From positions 62,001 to 126,000 of the forward strand of contig NZ_QBKP01000012.1 in assembly GCF_003054195.1 (NCBI RefSeq): 64,000 bases of DNA, written 5' to 3'. The notes beneath the pieces were generated by a model. The model saw nothing but the letters and a program-made list of their open reading frames with translations, made no database searches and was not told where the DNA came from. The position numbers and the translations under genes are program-made. Numbering within the stretch: the stretch's first letter is position 1; every line of letters begins with the position of its first letter. The DNA is from Gemmobacter caeni (GTDB lineage Bacteria; Pseudomonadota; Alphaproteobacteria; Rhodobacterales; Rhodobacteraceae). Below, piece by piece: positions 53,753 through 62,213 of the stretch.

Positions 53753-55396
53753 TTAATGAACTGTGACGTTTCGTAGCGTTTGTGCAGTTTCGGTCTCGCG
53801 ATGCGATGCCAGCAGGATTGCGGCCTGCGGCAGATGGGCGCGGAGGCCGCTCAGGACGCGGTTTGCGGTATCAGGGTCCAGCCCTTCGGTCGGTTCGTCC
53901 AGCAAAAGGATGGCCGGGCGGCGCAGCAGGGCACGGGCCAGTACCAGCCGCCGCGCCTCGCCCCCTGACAGACCACTGCCGCCGCTGCCCAGACGCAGAT
54001 CCAGCCCGCCGCGCGCCCGGATCGTTTCCGCCAGCGCGGTTGCCTCCAGAGCCTGCCACAACTCGGCCTCGGCCGCGTCAGGGGCAGCGAGGCGCAGCGC
54101 CTCGGCCACGGTCCCGCCCATCAGGCCCGCGCGTTGTGGCATCAGTGTCAACAGATCGCGCAATGCGGGTTCGTCCCAATCCGCCAGCGCACGACCTGCG
54201 AGGGTGATCTGGCCGGACAGCGGCGGGTGAAGGCCCGCCAGCGCCAGCAGGACGGTGGATTTGCCCGCGCCGCTGGGGCCGGTCAGCGCCACGGTCTCGC
54301 CTGGCGCGACGGAAAAGCTCAGCGGCGGGGTCAGCGGCTGGTTGTCGCCGGGGCGGGCGAGGCAAAGGTCATGCACCCGAATACCGCCCGATCCTGTGTA
54401 GGTGCCCATGCTGGCGACGGGCAGTGCAACACTCAGCCCGCCCCGGACGCGCCGCGCTGCATCTGCCATCCGGCCAAGATCGGCGACTGCCCGCCGCAGG
54501 GGTATCAGCGTCTCGGCCAGCGCCAGCGCGGCAAAGACCCCCAGCGCCGCCAGCGCTGGGCTGAGCCGTCCCTGCTGGGTCAGGGTCAGGCCCAGCCAGA
54601 GCGCACCACCGGCCGACAGGCTGGTCAGTGTGACAAGGGCTGCCCCCGCCCGCCGGTCCAGTCGGTCGAGCTGGTTTTGCATATTACGGCGGCGGATCTC
54701 GGCCTTGCGGGTTGCGGCAAGCTGATGTTCCAGATGGCCATAGACCGCCAGATCATCGCGGCTGCGGATCAGGTCAATCAGCCGCGTACGAAAAGCCTGT
54801 GCCGCAGCCTCGGCGCGGCGCGAGGGGCGCAGTGTTCGGCGCCCGGTTCGCCACAGCACCAGTGCCGCGCCGGTGATTGAAACGGCGGCCAGCCAGAGTG
54901 CGACCTGCCAACCGGCCAGAAACCACAGAACCCCGAAGGCAAGTAGCTGCGTCAGCCCCCCGGCCAGAACCGGCAGCGCCAGCCGCAGGGGCAGCCCGTC
55001 CAGAGCGTCGATATCGGCGGTCAGCCGGTTCAGCACCTCGGCGCCGCGCAGCCGGATCAGCCTTTGCCAGGGTGCGGCCAGGTGGCCAGCCATCAGGCGC
55101 AGCCGCAGGCTTTCCAGCGCACGCAGTGTGGCGTCATGGGTGGCCAGCCGCTCGCCATATCGCGCAGCGGCACGGCACAGTGCCAGAAAGCGCACCATGG
55201 CCGAGGGGCGGAAGACGTCAAACGTGGCCCCCACCCCGGCCAGACCGGCTGCGGCAGCGGCGGTGATGAACCAGCCTGAAAGACCCAGCAGCGCCACGCC
55301 CATCGCCAGCACCAGCACTGACAATGCCGCGCCGCGCAGCAGGGCGGTGCGCTGGTCCCGCAGCATCAGGCGCAGGATCTGCCAAAGCGCGCTCAT
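53753..55396 (-). CDS. cydC: Thiol reductant ABC exporter subunit CydC
   Basis: A 547-residue half-transporter: six-helix membrane domain (LLGLSGWFITAAAAAGLAGV is CydC-like) followed by an ATPase with Walker A GPSGAGKST, signature GLSGGEARRLVLARALL and Walker B LLLDEPTEGLDP. With CydD it exports glutathione/cysteine to the periplasm, needed to assemble cytochrome bd. It overlaps cydD by ATGA. Confidence 0.95.
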   Translation of the reverse strand: MSALWQILRLMLRDQRTALLRGAALSVLVLAMGVALLGLSGWFITAAAAAGLAGVGATFDVFRPSAMVRFLALCRAAARYGERLATHDATLRALESLRLRLMAGHLAAPWQRLIRLRGAEVLNRLTADIDALDGLPLRLALPVLAGGLTQLLAFGVLWFLAGWQVALWLAAVSITGAALVLWRTGRRTLRPSRRAEAAAQAFRTRLIDLIRSRDDLAVYGHLEHQLAATRKAEIRRRNMQNQLDRLDRRAGAALVTLTSLSAGGALWLGLTLTQQGRLSPALAALGVFAALALAETLIPLRRAVADLGRMADAARRVRGGLSVALPVASMGTYTGSGGIRVHDLCLARPGDNQPLTPPLSFSVAPGETVALTGPSGAGKSTVLLALAGLHPPLSGQITLAGRALADWDEPALRDLLTLMPQRAGLMGGTVAEALRLAAPDAAEAELWQALEATALAETIRARGGLDLRLGSGGSGLSGGEARRLVLARALLRRPAILLLDEPTEGLDPDTANRVLSGLRAHLPQAAILLASHRETETAQTLRNVTVH

Positions 55397-57030
55397 GTGG
55401 CGCCTCCGATATGGATGATGCGGTCCATGCGTGCAGCAAGTGCAGGGTCATGGGTGGCGATGACCAGTGTCGCACCTCTTGCTCGCTGGGACAGCAGGCC
55501 CTCGGTGACAGCACGCGCGGTTTCCGTATCCAGATCGGCAGTCGGCTCGTCAGCGAGGATCACATCAGGCGTGGTCAGCAGGGCGCGGGCCAGCGACAGG
55601 CGCCGCGCCTCGCCGCCCGACAGGCCGCCCCCGGTTTCGCCCGGCCGCGTGCGCAGGCGCGGGGTGAGATGGCCAGCCGCTGCGGCTTCCATGGCCGCCC
55701 CAAGATCGCCCTCGCGGCCCAGCCGCAGGCTGGCGTCAAGGGTGGCGCCCGGGAAATGCACGCGCTGCGGCATCCAGCCGATGCGCGCGTGCCAGCCATC
55801 GGCGGTCGCGGCGTCGAGCTTCTGCCCGCCCGCCACGTGCACCTCGCCCGGTGCCGCGGTGGCCAGCCCGGCCATCAGCCGCAGGGCACTGGTTTTCCCG
55901 GCCCCGGAAGGGCCGACCAGCGCCACCGCCTCGCCAGCCGCGATCCTGATATCGGGCAGGCAGGCGCCGGAAGGCAGGTGGCAGCCAGTCAGGCTCAGAT
56001 CGGCCGGGCCGGGCAGTGGCTCGGCACGCCCCCCTGCGCCGGGACGATCCGGGCCGGGGGCGGCCTGCCACTGGTCCAATTCGTCCCGCAGGGCATCTGC
56101 GGCGGCCCGGTCGTGCCAGGCGGCGGCCAGATCGCGGAGCGGCTGATAGAACTCGGGTGCCAGGAGCAGCAGGAACATGCCCTGCGCCGGGGTCAGCGGC
56201 GTGCCCCATGTGCCGAAATCCAGCAGGCCAAGCAGCGAAAACCCGACATAGACCGCCATCATCGCCACGCCGATGGCAGCGAACAGTTCCAGCACGGTCG
56301 AAGACAGGAAGGCGAGCCGCAGCACCGCCATGCTGCGCTGGCGCAGGGTAGCGGCCTCGCTGGCGAAGCCCTCTGCCACCTGCGGCCCCGCCCCCAGCAA
56401 CCGGATGTCGGCCAGCGCCGACAGGCGTTCCACCAACAGGTCGTTCAGAGTCCCGATCCCTGCAAGCTGGCGGGCGCTGGCCTCTTTCGCGGCCATGCCG
56501 ACCAGCGCCATGAACAGCGGGATCAGCGGGCCGGTGATCAGCAGGATCAGTCCTGCCGCCCAGGACTGGCCGAAGCTCAGCACCAGCAGGATGGGCGGCA
56601 CGATCGCGACACGGGCGCGGGCAGGGCCATACCGCAGCAGCCAGGGCGCCAGCATCGCCAGCTTCTCGCCGGCCAGCGCGGCGACCGAGCCGGGCCCGCC
56701 AAAGGCCGTCTCGGTGGCGCGGGCCGCCTCGGCGCACAGAATGCGGTCGCGCAGGCCGCTGATGATGGTTTCGGCAGCCCATTGCACCAGCCGTTCTGCC
56801 CAGAGGCCCAGGGCCATGCGGAGCAGACCGAGCCAGACAAATCCCAGCGCCACGGGCAGCGGCGGCACCGGCAGATCTGCCACCAACCTGCCGATGGACC
56901 ATGCCAGCAGAGCAGCCTGCACCGGCCAGACCAGCGCGGCCCCCGCCGATATGGCGGCGGCCAGTCGCAGGCGCCGCCGTTCTGGCGCCATCGCCTGTGC
57001 GAGCATCCCGCTTCGGCTGTCCGGCTGCAT
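55393..57030 (-). CDS. cydD: Thiol reductant ABC exporter subunit CydD
   Basis: A 545-residue half-transporter. The membrane domain has TGPLIPLFMALVGMAAKEA, characteristic of CydD. The ATPase part has Walker A GPSGAGKTS, the signature LSGGEARRLSLARALL and Walker B VILADEPTADLDT. It partners CydC. ATG 57030 follows GAGGATGAAGGG. It is divergent from the Rrf2-type regulator. Confidence 0.95.
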   Translation of the reverse strand: MQPDSRSGMLAQAMAPERRRLRLAAAISAGAALVWPVQAALLAWSIGRLVADLPVPPLPVALGFVWLGLLRMALGLWAERLVQWAAETIISGLRDRILCAEAARATETAFGGPGSVAALAGEKLAMLAPWLLRYGPARARVAIVPPILLVLSFGQSWAAGLILLITGPLIPLFMALVGMAAKEASARQLAGIGTLNDLLVERLSALADIRLLGAGPQVAEGFASEAATLRQRSMAVLRLAFLSSTVLELFAAIGVAMMAVYVGFSLLGLLDFGTWGTPLTPAQGMFLLLLAPEFYQPLRDLAAAWHDRAAADALRDELDQWQAAPGPDRPGAGGRAEPLPGPADLSLTGCHLPSGACLPDIRIAAGEAVALVGPSGAGKTSALRLMAGLATAAPGEVHVAGGQKLDAATADGWHARIGWMPQRVHFPGATLDASLRLGREGDLGAAMEAAAAGHLTPRLRTRPGETGGGLSGGEARRLSLARALLTTPDVILADEPTADLDTETARAVTEGLLSQRARGATLVIATHDPALAARMDRIIHIGGAT

Positions 57031-57078
57031 CCCTTCATCCTCAAGTCACAGGGCGGATACCAGTTATCTGCCCGCCGT

Positions 57079-57092
57079 CTGATCTGGATCAG
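57079..57092. promoter_or_regulatory. FNR-like dyad between cydD and the Rrf2 regulator
   Basis: CTGAT-CTGG-ATCAG has the same spacing and core as the FNR box upstream of cydA, with symmetrical changes at the outermost bases. It is 49 bases upstream of cydD and 59 bases before the Rrf2 gene, so it could bind FnrL weakly or the Rrf2 protein. Confidence 0.5.
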
Positions 57093-57150
57093 ATACAAGG
57101 ACGGGCTTTCGTGGCACATGCGGTAAAGTCGCCCATGCAACAGGACTTTC

Positions 57151-57627
57151 ATGCGTCTGACAACCCGAACCAACCTTGCTACCCGCGTGCTGATGTTCTG
57201 CGCCGTGAACGAGGGCCGGACCGTCCGCACCGCCGAAATCGCCGAACGCTGCAATGCCTCGGTCAATCATCTGTTGCAGGTGGTGAACCTGCTTCAGGCG
57301 GGCGGGTATGTCGAAACGCTGCGCGGGCGCGCGGGCGGCTTGCGGCTCGCCCGGTCGATGGAGGCAATTTCGGTGGGCGAGGTGTTTCGCAGTTTTGAAA
57401 GTGGCGTGCCCTTCGCGGAATGCTTCGATCCGGACAGCAATACCTGCCCGCTGACCGCCACTTGCCGGTTGCGCAATTACCTGACCCGCGCGCTGGAGGC
57501 GTTCTTTCACGAACTGGACATGGTGACGCTGGCCGATCTGGTGAAGGGCAACTGCGGTTTGAACAGATTGCTGGAGATGAGCCCGGCGCGGGGTTTGACA
57601 TGTCCGCGCGACGATGCTCTGGCCTGA
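57151..57627 (+). CDS. Rrf2-family Fe-S regulator, NsrR-like
   Basis: A 158-residue regulator with an N-terminal Rrf2 winged helix (RTAEIAERCNASVNHLLQVVNLLQ, in part) and a wing segment RGRAGGLRLAR. Three cysteines in the region AECFDPDSNTCPLTATCRL match the C-x7-C-x5-C arrangement of NsrR/IscR-type iron-sulfur binders. NsrR senses nitric oxide. It sits divergent to cydDC, so it likely tunes the bd oxidase locus in response to NO or iron-sulfur status. The ATG has CAGGA six bases upstream. Confidence 0.87.
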   Translation: MRLTTRTNLATRVLMFCAVNEGRTVRTAEIAERCNASVNHLLQVVNLLQAGGYVETLRGRAGGLRLARSMEAISVGEVFRSFESGVPFAECFDPDSNTCPLTATCRLRNYLTRALEAFFHELDMVTLADLVKGNCGLNRLLEMSPARGLTCPRDDALA

Positions 57628-57630
57628 CGC

Positions 57631-58452
57631 TCAGCCCGCCGTGTGCAGCAGGGCCAGACCTGCGAGGATGCAGGCTTCCTCGGGCAAGGTTTCGGCCTGA
57701 ACGCCCTCGGCTGCCAGAGCCAGACGATAGGGCTCAGAGCCTTCCCCGGCCAGAACCACGCGTTGGCCCAGCCAATAGGGGCGTGCCGCGGTCAGTTCGG
57801 CGCCAATAAACAACCCTGTGGCCCGCGAGCGGAGTGTCGTTGCAGACAGACCCGAGAGGAGGCTTTCTGCCCTCAGGCTGGCAATCTGGGCGGCAAGCCG
57901 CTCGGGCCGCGCGCGCGTGGTGGCAAGGGACTCCGTAAAGGCGGCGGTTTCCAGTGGCCCGGCGATGTCCCCGGTCAGCGCAGCCAGCAGGCTGCCAGTC
58001 GCGAAGCTTTGAAAACTGACGACCTCGCCCGCGCTCAGATGCGCCCAGACTGTCGTGAGACCCGGCAGGCAGATCACCCCGTCGAAGTCGCCCAGCACCC
58101 GCAGCGCCCCTGCAATTCGCACCTCGGCACCCTGTGTCAGATCGGCGGGGCGATCCTGTCGCAGGCCGGGCACAAGCCGCAGGCTCAGGCTGGAATCGTC
58201 CGAGGGCACAGGTACAGCGGTCGCGACCGGGGTGCAGGGCACGATGCGCAGGGCAGTGACGGGGGCAAGGCCGCTGGCAATGACCTCGATCTGCCGTCCT
58301 TCGGTCAGCCAAGGTGCGGCCAGCGCGTGCAGGGTTGCCAGAGGGTCGGCCCCGACCGGGGCCTCTGCGCGGGCAAAAATCCCCTCTGACCCCATGGCCC
58401 AGAGGCGCAGGTGGTCTGCCGTACAGTCGGCGGCGATCCATTCGGGGGTCAT
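57631..58452 (-). CDS. 2-dehydro-3-deoxygalactonokinase-like protein (DgoK family)
   Basis: A 273-residue protein resembling DgoK: DCTADHLRLWAM at the N-terminus is a phosphate-binding loop variant, with GVICLPGLTTVWAHL and GDIAGPLETAAFTESLATTR later. DgoK phosphorylates 2-keto-3-deoxygalactonate. Neither dgoA nor dgoD is nearby, so the substrate is uncertain. The gene converges on the Rrf2 regulator with a three-base gap and follows the P1 peptidase by 35 bases. Confidence 0.78.
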   Translation of the reverse strand: MTPEWIAADCTADHLRLWAMGSEGIFARAEAPVGADPLATLHALAAPWLTEGRQIEVIASGLAPVTALRIVPCTPVATAVPVPSDDSSLSLRLVPGLRQDRPADLTQGAEVRIAGALRVLGDFDGVICLPGLTTVWAHLSAGEVVSFQSFATGSLLAALTGDIAGPLETAAFTESLATTRARPERLAAQIASLRAESLLSGLSATTLRSRATGLFIGAELTAARPYWLGQRVVLAGEGSEPYRLALAAEGVQAETLPEEACILAGLALLHTAG

Positions 58453-58487
58453 GCCTTGGCCTTTCGCATTGCGGTTCCGGCCATGTA

Positions 58488-59552
58488 TCAATCGCGGAAC
58501 AGCGCGGCCAGACGCTCGCGCCCGATGGCACGACAGATCTTGCCGCGCGGCTTGATCGTCGGCACGTCTTCGCCGGCAACCATGGCATTGACCACGGCCT
58601 CGTCCACCGCCTCGACCGCTGCCAGATAGATCGGGTCCAGATGGTCCGGGTTCAGTTCCGTCACTTGGCGCAACAGCTTGGCACGCTCGGCCATCGGCTG
58701 CGGATTGGCTGTAGTGAAGGCGAGGAAGATGTCGCCCGAACTGTTGCCCCCCGGCGTGCCGGTGCGCCCGATGCCGATGGCCGCGCGTTTCGCCAGCGCG
58801 CGCAGGGAAAGCGGCGACAGCGGCGCGTCGGTGGCAAGGATCACGATGATCGAGCCGGTTTCGCGCGGCAGCAGCCGGTCCCCGGTCAGCATCTGCCCGA
58901 CCGGCTTGCCGAGGATGGTCAGCCAGGGCCGGATGCCGAAATTCGCCTGCACCAGCGCGGCCACCGTCCATTCCCCACCCAGATCGACCCGGCGCGAGGC
59001 GGTGCCGGTGCCGCCCTTGAACTCATAGGCGATCATGCCGTTGCCGCCGCCGGTCGAGCCTTCGGCCACCGCGCCCGTGCCCGCCGCGTCCAGCGCGGCG
59101 CGGGCATGGTCGGGCGTCACGCTCAGTCGGGTGATGTCATTCAGGATACCGTCATAGGTTTCCGCCACCACCGGCATGGCCCAGGCGACCCCGGCGAAAT
59201 GGTCGGCATAGGTGTCGATCATCCATTGTACGGCGCCGGTGTGGCAGGCTCCGATGGCATGGGTATTGGAAATCATCACCGGACCGAGGAAATAGCCCGC
59301 ATCGTCGATCCAGTGGGTGCCCGTCATCTCGCCATTGCCGTTCAGTGCATAATGACCGGCGGTGACGGGGATCGGCGTGGTGCCCTTGCCGCGTGGCAGA
59401 ATGGCGGTGACGCCGGTGCGCAAGTCGCGGGTGGGATCGGTCAGCGTGCAGAAGCCGACCTCCACCCCCGGCACATCGGTGATGGCATTCAGCGGGCCGG
59501 GCGTGCCGGGGAACGGCAGGCCAAGGTCGCGGGCGCGGGGTGGTCGGGTCAT
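58488..59552 (-). CDS. P1 family (DmpA-type) aminopeptidase
   Basis: A 354-residue Ntn-type hydrolase of the DmpA/BapA family, which self-cleaves to expose an N-terminal serine. The expected cleavage is before S271 in GGNSSGD (N270-S271). Other landmarks are ITDVPGVEVGF and VAEGSTGGGNGM. Family members release D-amino acids, beta-amino acids or act as L-aminopeptidase/D-esterases. It follows the adenylate cyclase gene by four bases and is probably in the same transcript. No signal peptide is evident. Confidence 0.88.
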   Translation of the reverse strand: MTRPPRARDLGLPFPGTPGPLNAITDVPGVEVGFCTLTDPTRDLRTGVTAILPRGKGTTPIPVTAGHYALNGNGEMTGTHWIDDAGYFLGPVMISNTHAIGACHTGAVQWMIDTYADHFAGVAWAMPVVAETYDGILNDITRLSVTPDHARAALDAAGTGAVAEGSTGGGNGMIAYEFKGGTGTASRRVDLGGEWTVAALVQANFGIRPWLTILGKPVGQMLTGDRLLPRETGSIIVILATDAPLSPLSLRALAKRAAIGIGRTGTPGGNSSGDIFLAFTTANPQPMAERAKLLRQVTELNPDHLDPIYLAAVEAVDEAVVNAMVAGEDVPTIKPRGKICRAIGRERLAALFRD

Positions 59553-59556
59553 CGGG

Positions 59557-61368
59557 TCACTTCTCCGGGGAATGGGATGCGGGGGTCCGCAGGGTGTAAA
59601 GCGGCAGGGGGCCAAAGCTGCGGATGTCGGCTTCGCCCAGAGGGCGCACGGTCTCGGGGCAGCGGCGGGCCAGTTCGGGGCCGATGCAGCAGGCGGTGCC
59701 GAAGCGCTTGTTTGCCTCTTGCAGGCGGGCGGCAAGGTTCACCGCTGCGCCATGGGCAGTATAGTCGATGCGCCCGCCATGGCCCACATCGCCCAGCACC
59801 GCCGGGCCGGTTTCCAGCCCGATCCGGGTGCGGCCGAAACCGCCATGGGTGGTGCGAAACCGTTCTGTCGCCGCCATCAGATCGGCGGCGCAGGCCAGCG
59901 CCGCAGCTTCATGCCCCGGTTGGTCCAGTGGCGCGTTGAACAGCGCATGTACGGAATCGCCCACCAGCTTGTCGATCATGCCGCCGTGTTTCAGCACGAT
60001 GCCGCAGGCCACCGCAAAATAGGCATCCAGCAGGGCGACCATCTCGCGCGGGCCCATTTCGGCGGTGGCGATGCTGAAGCCTTCGATGTCGGTGAACAGG
60101 GCGGTAACCTCGCGCAGCTCGCCCTCCAGCCGCATCAGGCCGGGGTCAGCGGCGATGCGGGAAACCAGCGCGGGCGGAACAAGCTGCGCCATGCGGGCGC
60201 GCAGGGCACGCTCGGCCCGGCTGGCCAGCGCGGCGCGGGAGAGCAGCGCCAGTGCCAGCGCCCCGAAGGCGGCCAGCAGCGGCGAAACGGGATCGAGCAG
60301 CAGGCCGCTGCCGCGCCACAGCAGCATGACGGACCCGGCCCAGAGCAGGCCGCCCGCTGCCAGGATGAGGCTGGCGCCCACGGGCGGCAGGGTGGCCAGC
60401 AGCCAAAGCCCGGCCAGACCCAGCACCAGCACCGCCAGCGCCTCGGCGGCCTTGCCCCAGTCGGGGCGCCAGGGCAGGTGCCCGGCAAGAATCTGTTCGG
60501 TCATATCGGCCATGATCTGCACCGAGGGCGTGACCGGACTCGCCGCCGTGGGACGCAGGCCACCCGCCTCGGGCAGGCTGGAGCCGACAAGGATCAGCGC
60601 ATCCTCCGGCAGCCGGAACTCGCCCGAAAGCACGCCTGCTGCGGGCAGCGTGCGGCCAATCCAGTGATCGGGAGCGGAGGGGACAAAGCGCATCATGCCG
60701 CCGGAGACGGGCAGCAGGGTCTTGTCCAGCCGCAGTGCGCTTGCGGTAAGCAGCGGGCCGGATTCGTCGTGTGCCAGCCGGGCCAGTGCGACCGGGAGTG
60801 ACGGATAGGCCATTCCGGCGACAGAGACCGCCGCAGGCAGGCGCCGCACAGCAGCGTCGCCGTCGCCAGGAAGGGCCACGCTGGCCACGGTGGTCGCGGC
60901 TGCGGTGAAGGCAGGGCAGGGTGTCTCGGCCCCGGCTGCGGACCAGAGCGCGATGCCCTCGGCGACGGCCAGATTATCGGGTGGCAGGGCGCCACCGGGT
61001 GTGGCGGCCAGCAGAAATCCCAGCACGGAACGCGCCTGCGCGAAGCCATGCGCCAGCGCGGCATTCACCGGGCGGTCGCAGGCACCGGAAAAGACGATAT
61101 CGAAGCCGGTCGCCTGCGGTTTCGCCGCCACGATCCGCGCCACCAGCCGCGCGGTGGCGGTGCGATCCCAGGGCTGCCCCAGATCATCGGTGGCGCCGAT
61201 GTCGATGACCGTCACAGGCTGCGCCGGGGTGGCGGGCGGCAGGGTCAGCATCAGGCGGTCAAAAATCCTTTCCTGCCACAGGGCAAGCCAGGGGGGCGAA
61301 AGCACCAGCAAGGCCGCGACGGCGAGGCAGGCCGCAAGAACCGCCGCAGACCAGAGGTTGCGCGACAA
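59557..61368 (-). CDS. CHASE2-domain class III adenylate cyclase
   Basis: A 603-residue membrane protein: one N-terminal helix (about 6-28), a periplasmic CHASE2 sensor (about 40-300), three helices (about 305-385), and a cytosolic class III cyclase domain (about 410-590). The cyclase shows FTDIEGFS (metal aspartate), GMIDKLVGDSVHALF with the adenine-selecting lysine and second metal aspartate, and YTAHGAAVNLAARLQ with the transition-state asparagine and arginine. All are intact, so cAMP synthesis is expected. It starts with TTG at 61368 after GGAGGG, and the Crp gene ends three bases upstream. Confidence 0.92.
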   Translation of the reverse strand: MSRNLWSAAVLAACLAVAALLVLSPPWLALWQERIFDRLMLTLPPATPAQPVTVIDIGATDDLGQPWDRTATARLVARIVAAKPQATGFDIVFSGACDRPVNAALAHGFAQARSVLGFLLAATPGGALPPDNLAVAEGIALWSAAGAETPCPAFTAAATTVASVALPGDGDAAVRRLPAAVSVAGMAYPSLPVALARLAHDESGPLLTASALRLDKTLLPVSGGMMRFVPSAPDHWIGRTLPAAGVLSGEFRLPEDALILVGSSLPEAGGLRPTAASPVTPSVQIMADMTEQILAGHLPWRPDWGKAAEALAVLVLGLAGLWLLATLPPVGASLILAAGGLLWAGSVMLLWRGSGLLLDPVSPLLAAFGALALALLSRAALASRAERALRARMAQLVPPALVSRIAADPGLMRLEGELREVTALFTDIEGFSIATAEMGPREMVALLDAYFAVACGIVLKHGGMIDKLVGDSVHALFNAPLDQPGHEAAALACAADLMAATERFRTTHGGFGRTRIGLETGPAVLGDVGHGGRIDYTAHGAAVNLAARLQEANKRFGTACCIGPELARRCPETVRPLGEADIRSFGPLPLYTLRTPASHSPEK

Positions 61369-61371
61369 GGC

Positions 61372-62073
61372 TCAGCCCTCCGGCTCTGCCAGAAGGGCAA
61401 GGGCGGCGGTGCGACAGTGCCAGACGCCGCCGTCGCGGCTGAGCGCCCCTGCCGCCTGCAAGGCCATCAGCGCGCGGTTCACCTTGGGGCGGCTGGCGCC
61501 CAGAACGGCGGCAAGCTCGGTCTGGCTGATCTCCAGCCGCAGGGGGGCCTCGGGCGGCGGGGCCTCGCCATGGATCTGGTGCAAAGTGAACAGAAGGAAC
61601 CGCGCCAGACGCGCTTCAAGCTGGTAAAGCGCAATGCCTTCCAGCTGATCCGTGGTCTCGCGCAGACGGCGGCAGAAGTAGCGCGCGGCTGCCATGCCAA
61701 GGGCGGGATGTGCCTCTGCCAGTTCGGCGAAACGCGCGCGCTCCAGCAGCCAGCCTTCCGTCGGAGCGACGGCGGTAGCATCGGCAGAGCGGGGCTCGCC
61801 GTCGATCAGGGCAAATTCACCCAGGGTATCGCCCGCCTCGGCATGGCGCAGGATCAGTTCGCGCCCCTGCGGGGTCAGCAGCGTCAGCTTCACCCGGCCA
61901 TCCGCCAGTGCCAGCATCCACTCCCCCGGCTCGCCACGCTGAAACAGCACCTCGCCGGACTGCCAGCGGCGGCGGCGAGCAGTGGCGGCCAGCGCCGCCA
62001 GTGCCTCGGCTGGCAGGCCCGAGAACATTTCGAAAGACCGCCAGAATGCGGGTCGGGGCAAAGGGGGTTCCAT
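61372..62073 (-). CDS. Crp/Fnr-family transcriptional regulator with cAMP-binding signature
   Basis: A 233-residue regulator. The effector domain has GEFALIDGEPRSADATA, which keeps the glutamate and the Arg-Ser-Ala pattern of cAMP-binding CRP proteins. There is no cysteine cluster, so it is not an FNR-type oxygen sensor. The C-terminal winged helix reads ISQTELAAVLGASRPKVNRAL. Compared with CRP's SRETVGR, the recognition helix has Pro-Lys in place of Glu-Thr, so its DNA target should differ. It is co-transcribed with the adenylate cyclase and divergent to the RTX gene. Confidence 0.88.
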   Translation of the reverse strand: MEPPLPRPAFWRSFEMFSGLPAEALAALAATARRRRWQSGEVLFQRGEPGEWMLALADGRVKLTLLTPQGRELILRHAEAGDTLGEFALIDGEPRSADATAVAPTEGWLLERARFAELAEAHPALGMAAARYFCRRLRETTDQLEGIALYQLEARLARFLLFTLHQIHGEAPPPEAPLRLEISQTELAAVLGASRPKVNRALMALQAAGALSRDGGVWHCRTAALALLAEPEG

Positions 62074-62131
62074 CGCGGTCTCCGGGCATCGGTTGTCCCA
62101 TGCTGCGCCGATCCGCCGGGCTTGGGCAAGC

Positions 62132-62149
62132 CTGTTCCGCCGGGAACAG
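62132..62149. promoter_or_regulatory. Perfect 18-bp dyad between crp-like and RTX genes
   Basis: CTGTTCC-GCCG-GGAACAG is a perfect seven-base inverted repeat with a four-base spacer. It lies 58 bases from the Crp-type start and 64 bases before the RTX ATG. It is a strong candidate operator for the Crp-type regulator. Confidence 0.6.
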
Positions 62150-62213
62150 CGCAGGCGACCGCCCTGCGCCAATGTGATCGCAGCAAGTAACCCGGCACGA
62201 TGGAGAAACGATC

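Noticed and set aside
55324-57126. 600-codon forward open frame opposite cydC/cydD
   Set aside because: Antisense shadow of cydD with no domain; cydD itself has clear ABC transporter motifs.
62132-62149. LexA/SOS box reading of the GTTCC-GGAAC dyad
   Set aside because: The alphaproteobacterial LexA site is a direct GTTC-N7-GTTC repeat; this is an inverted repeat with different spacing.
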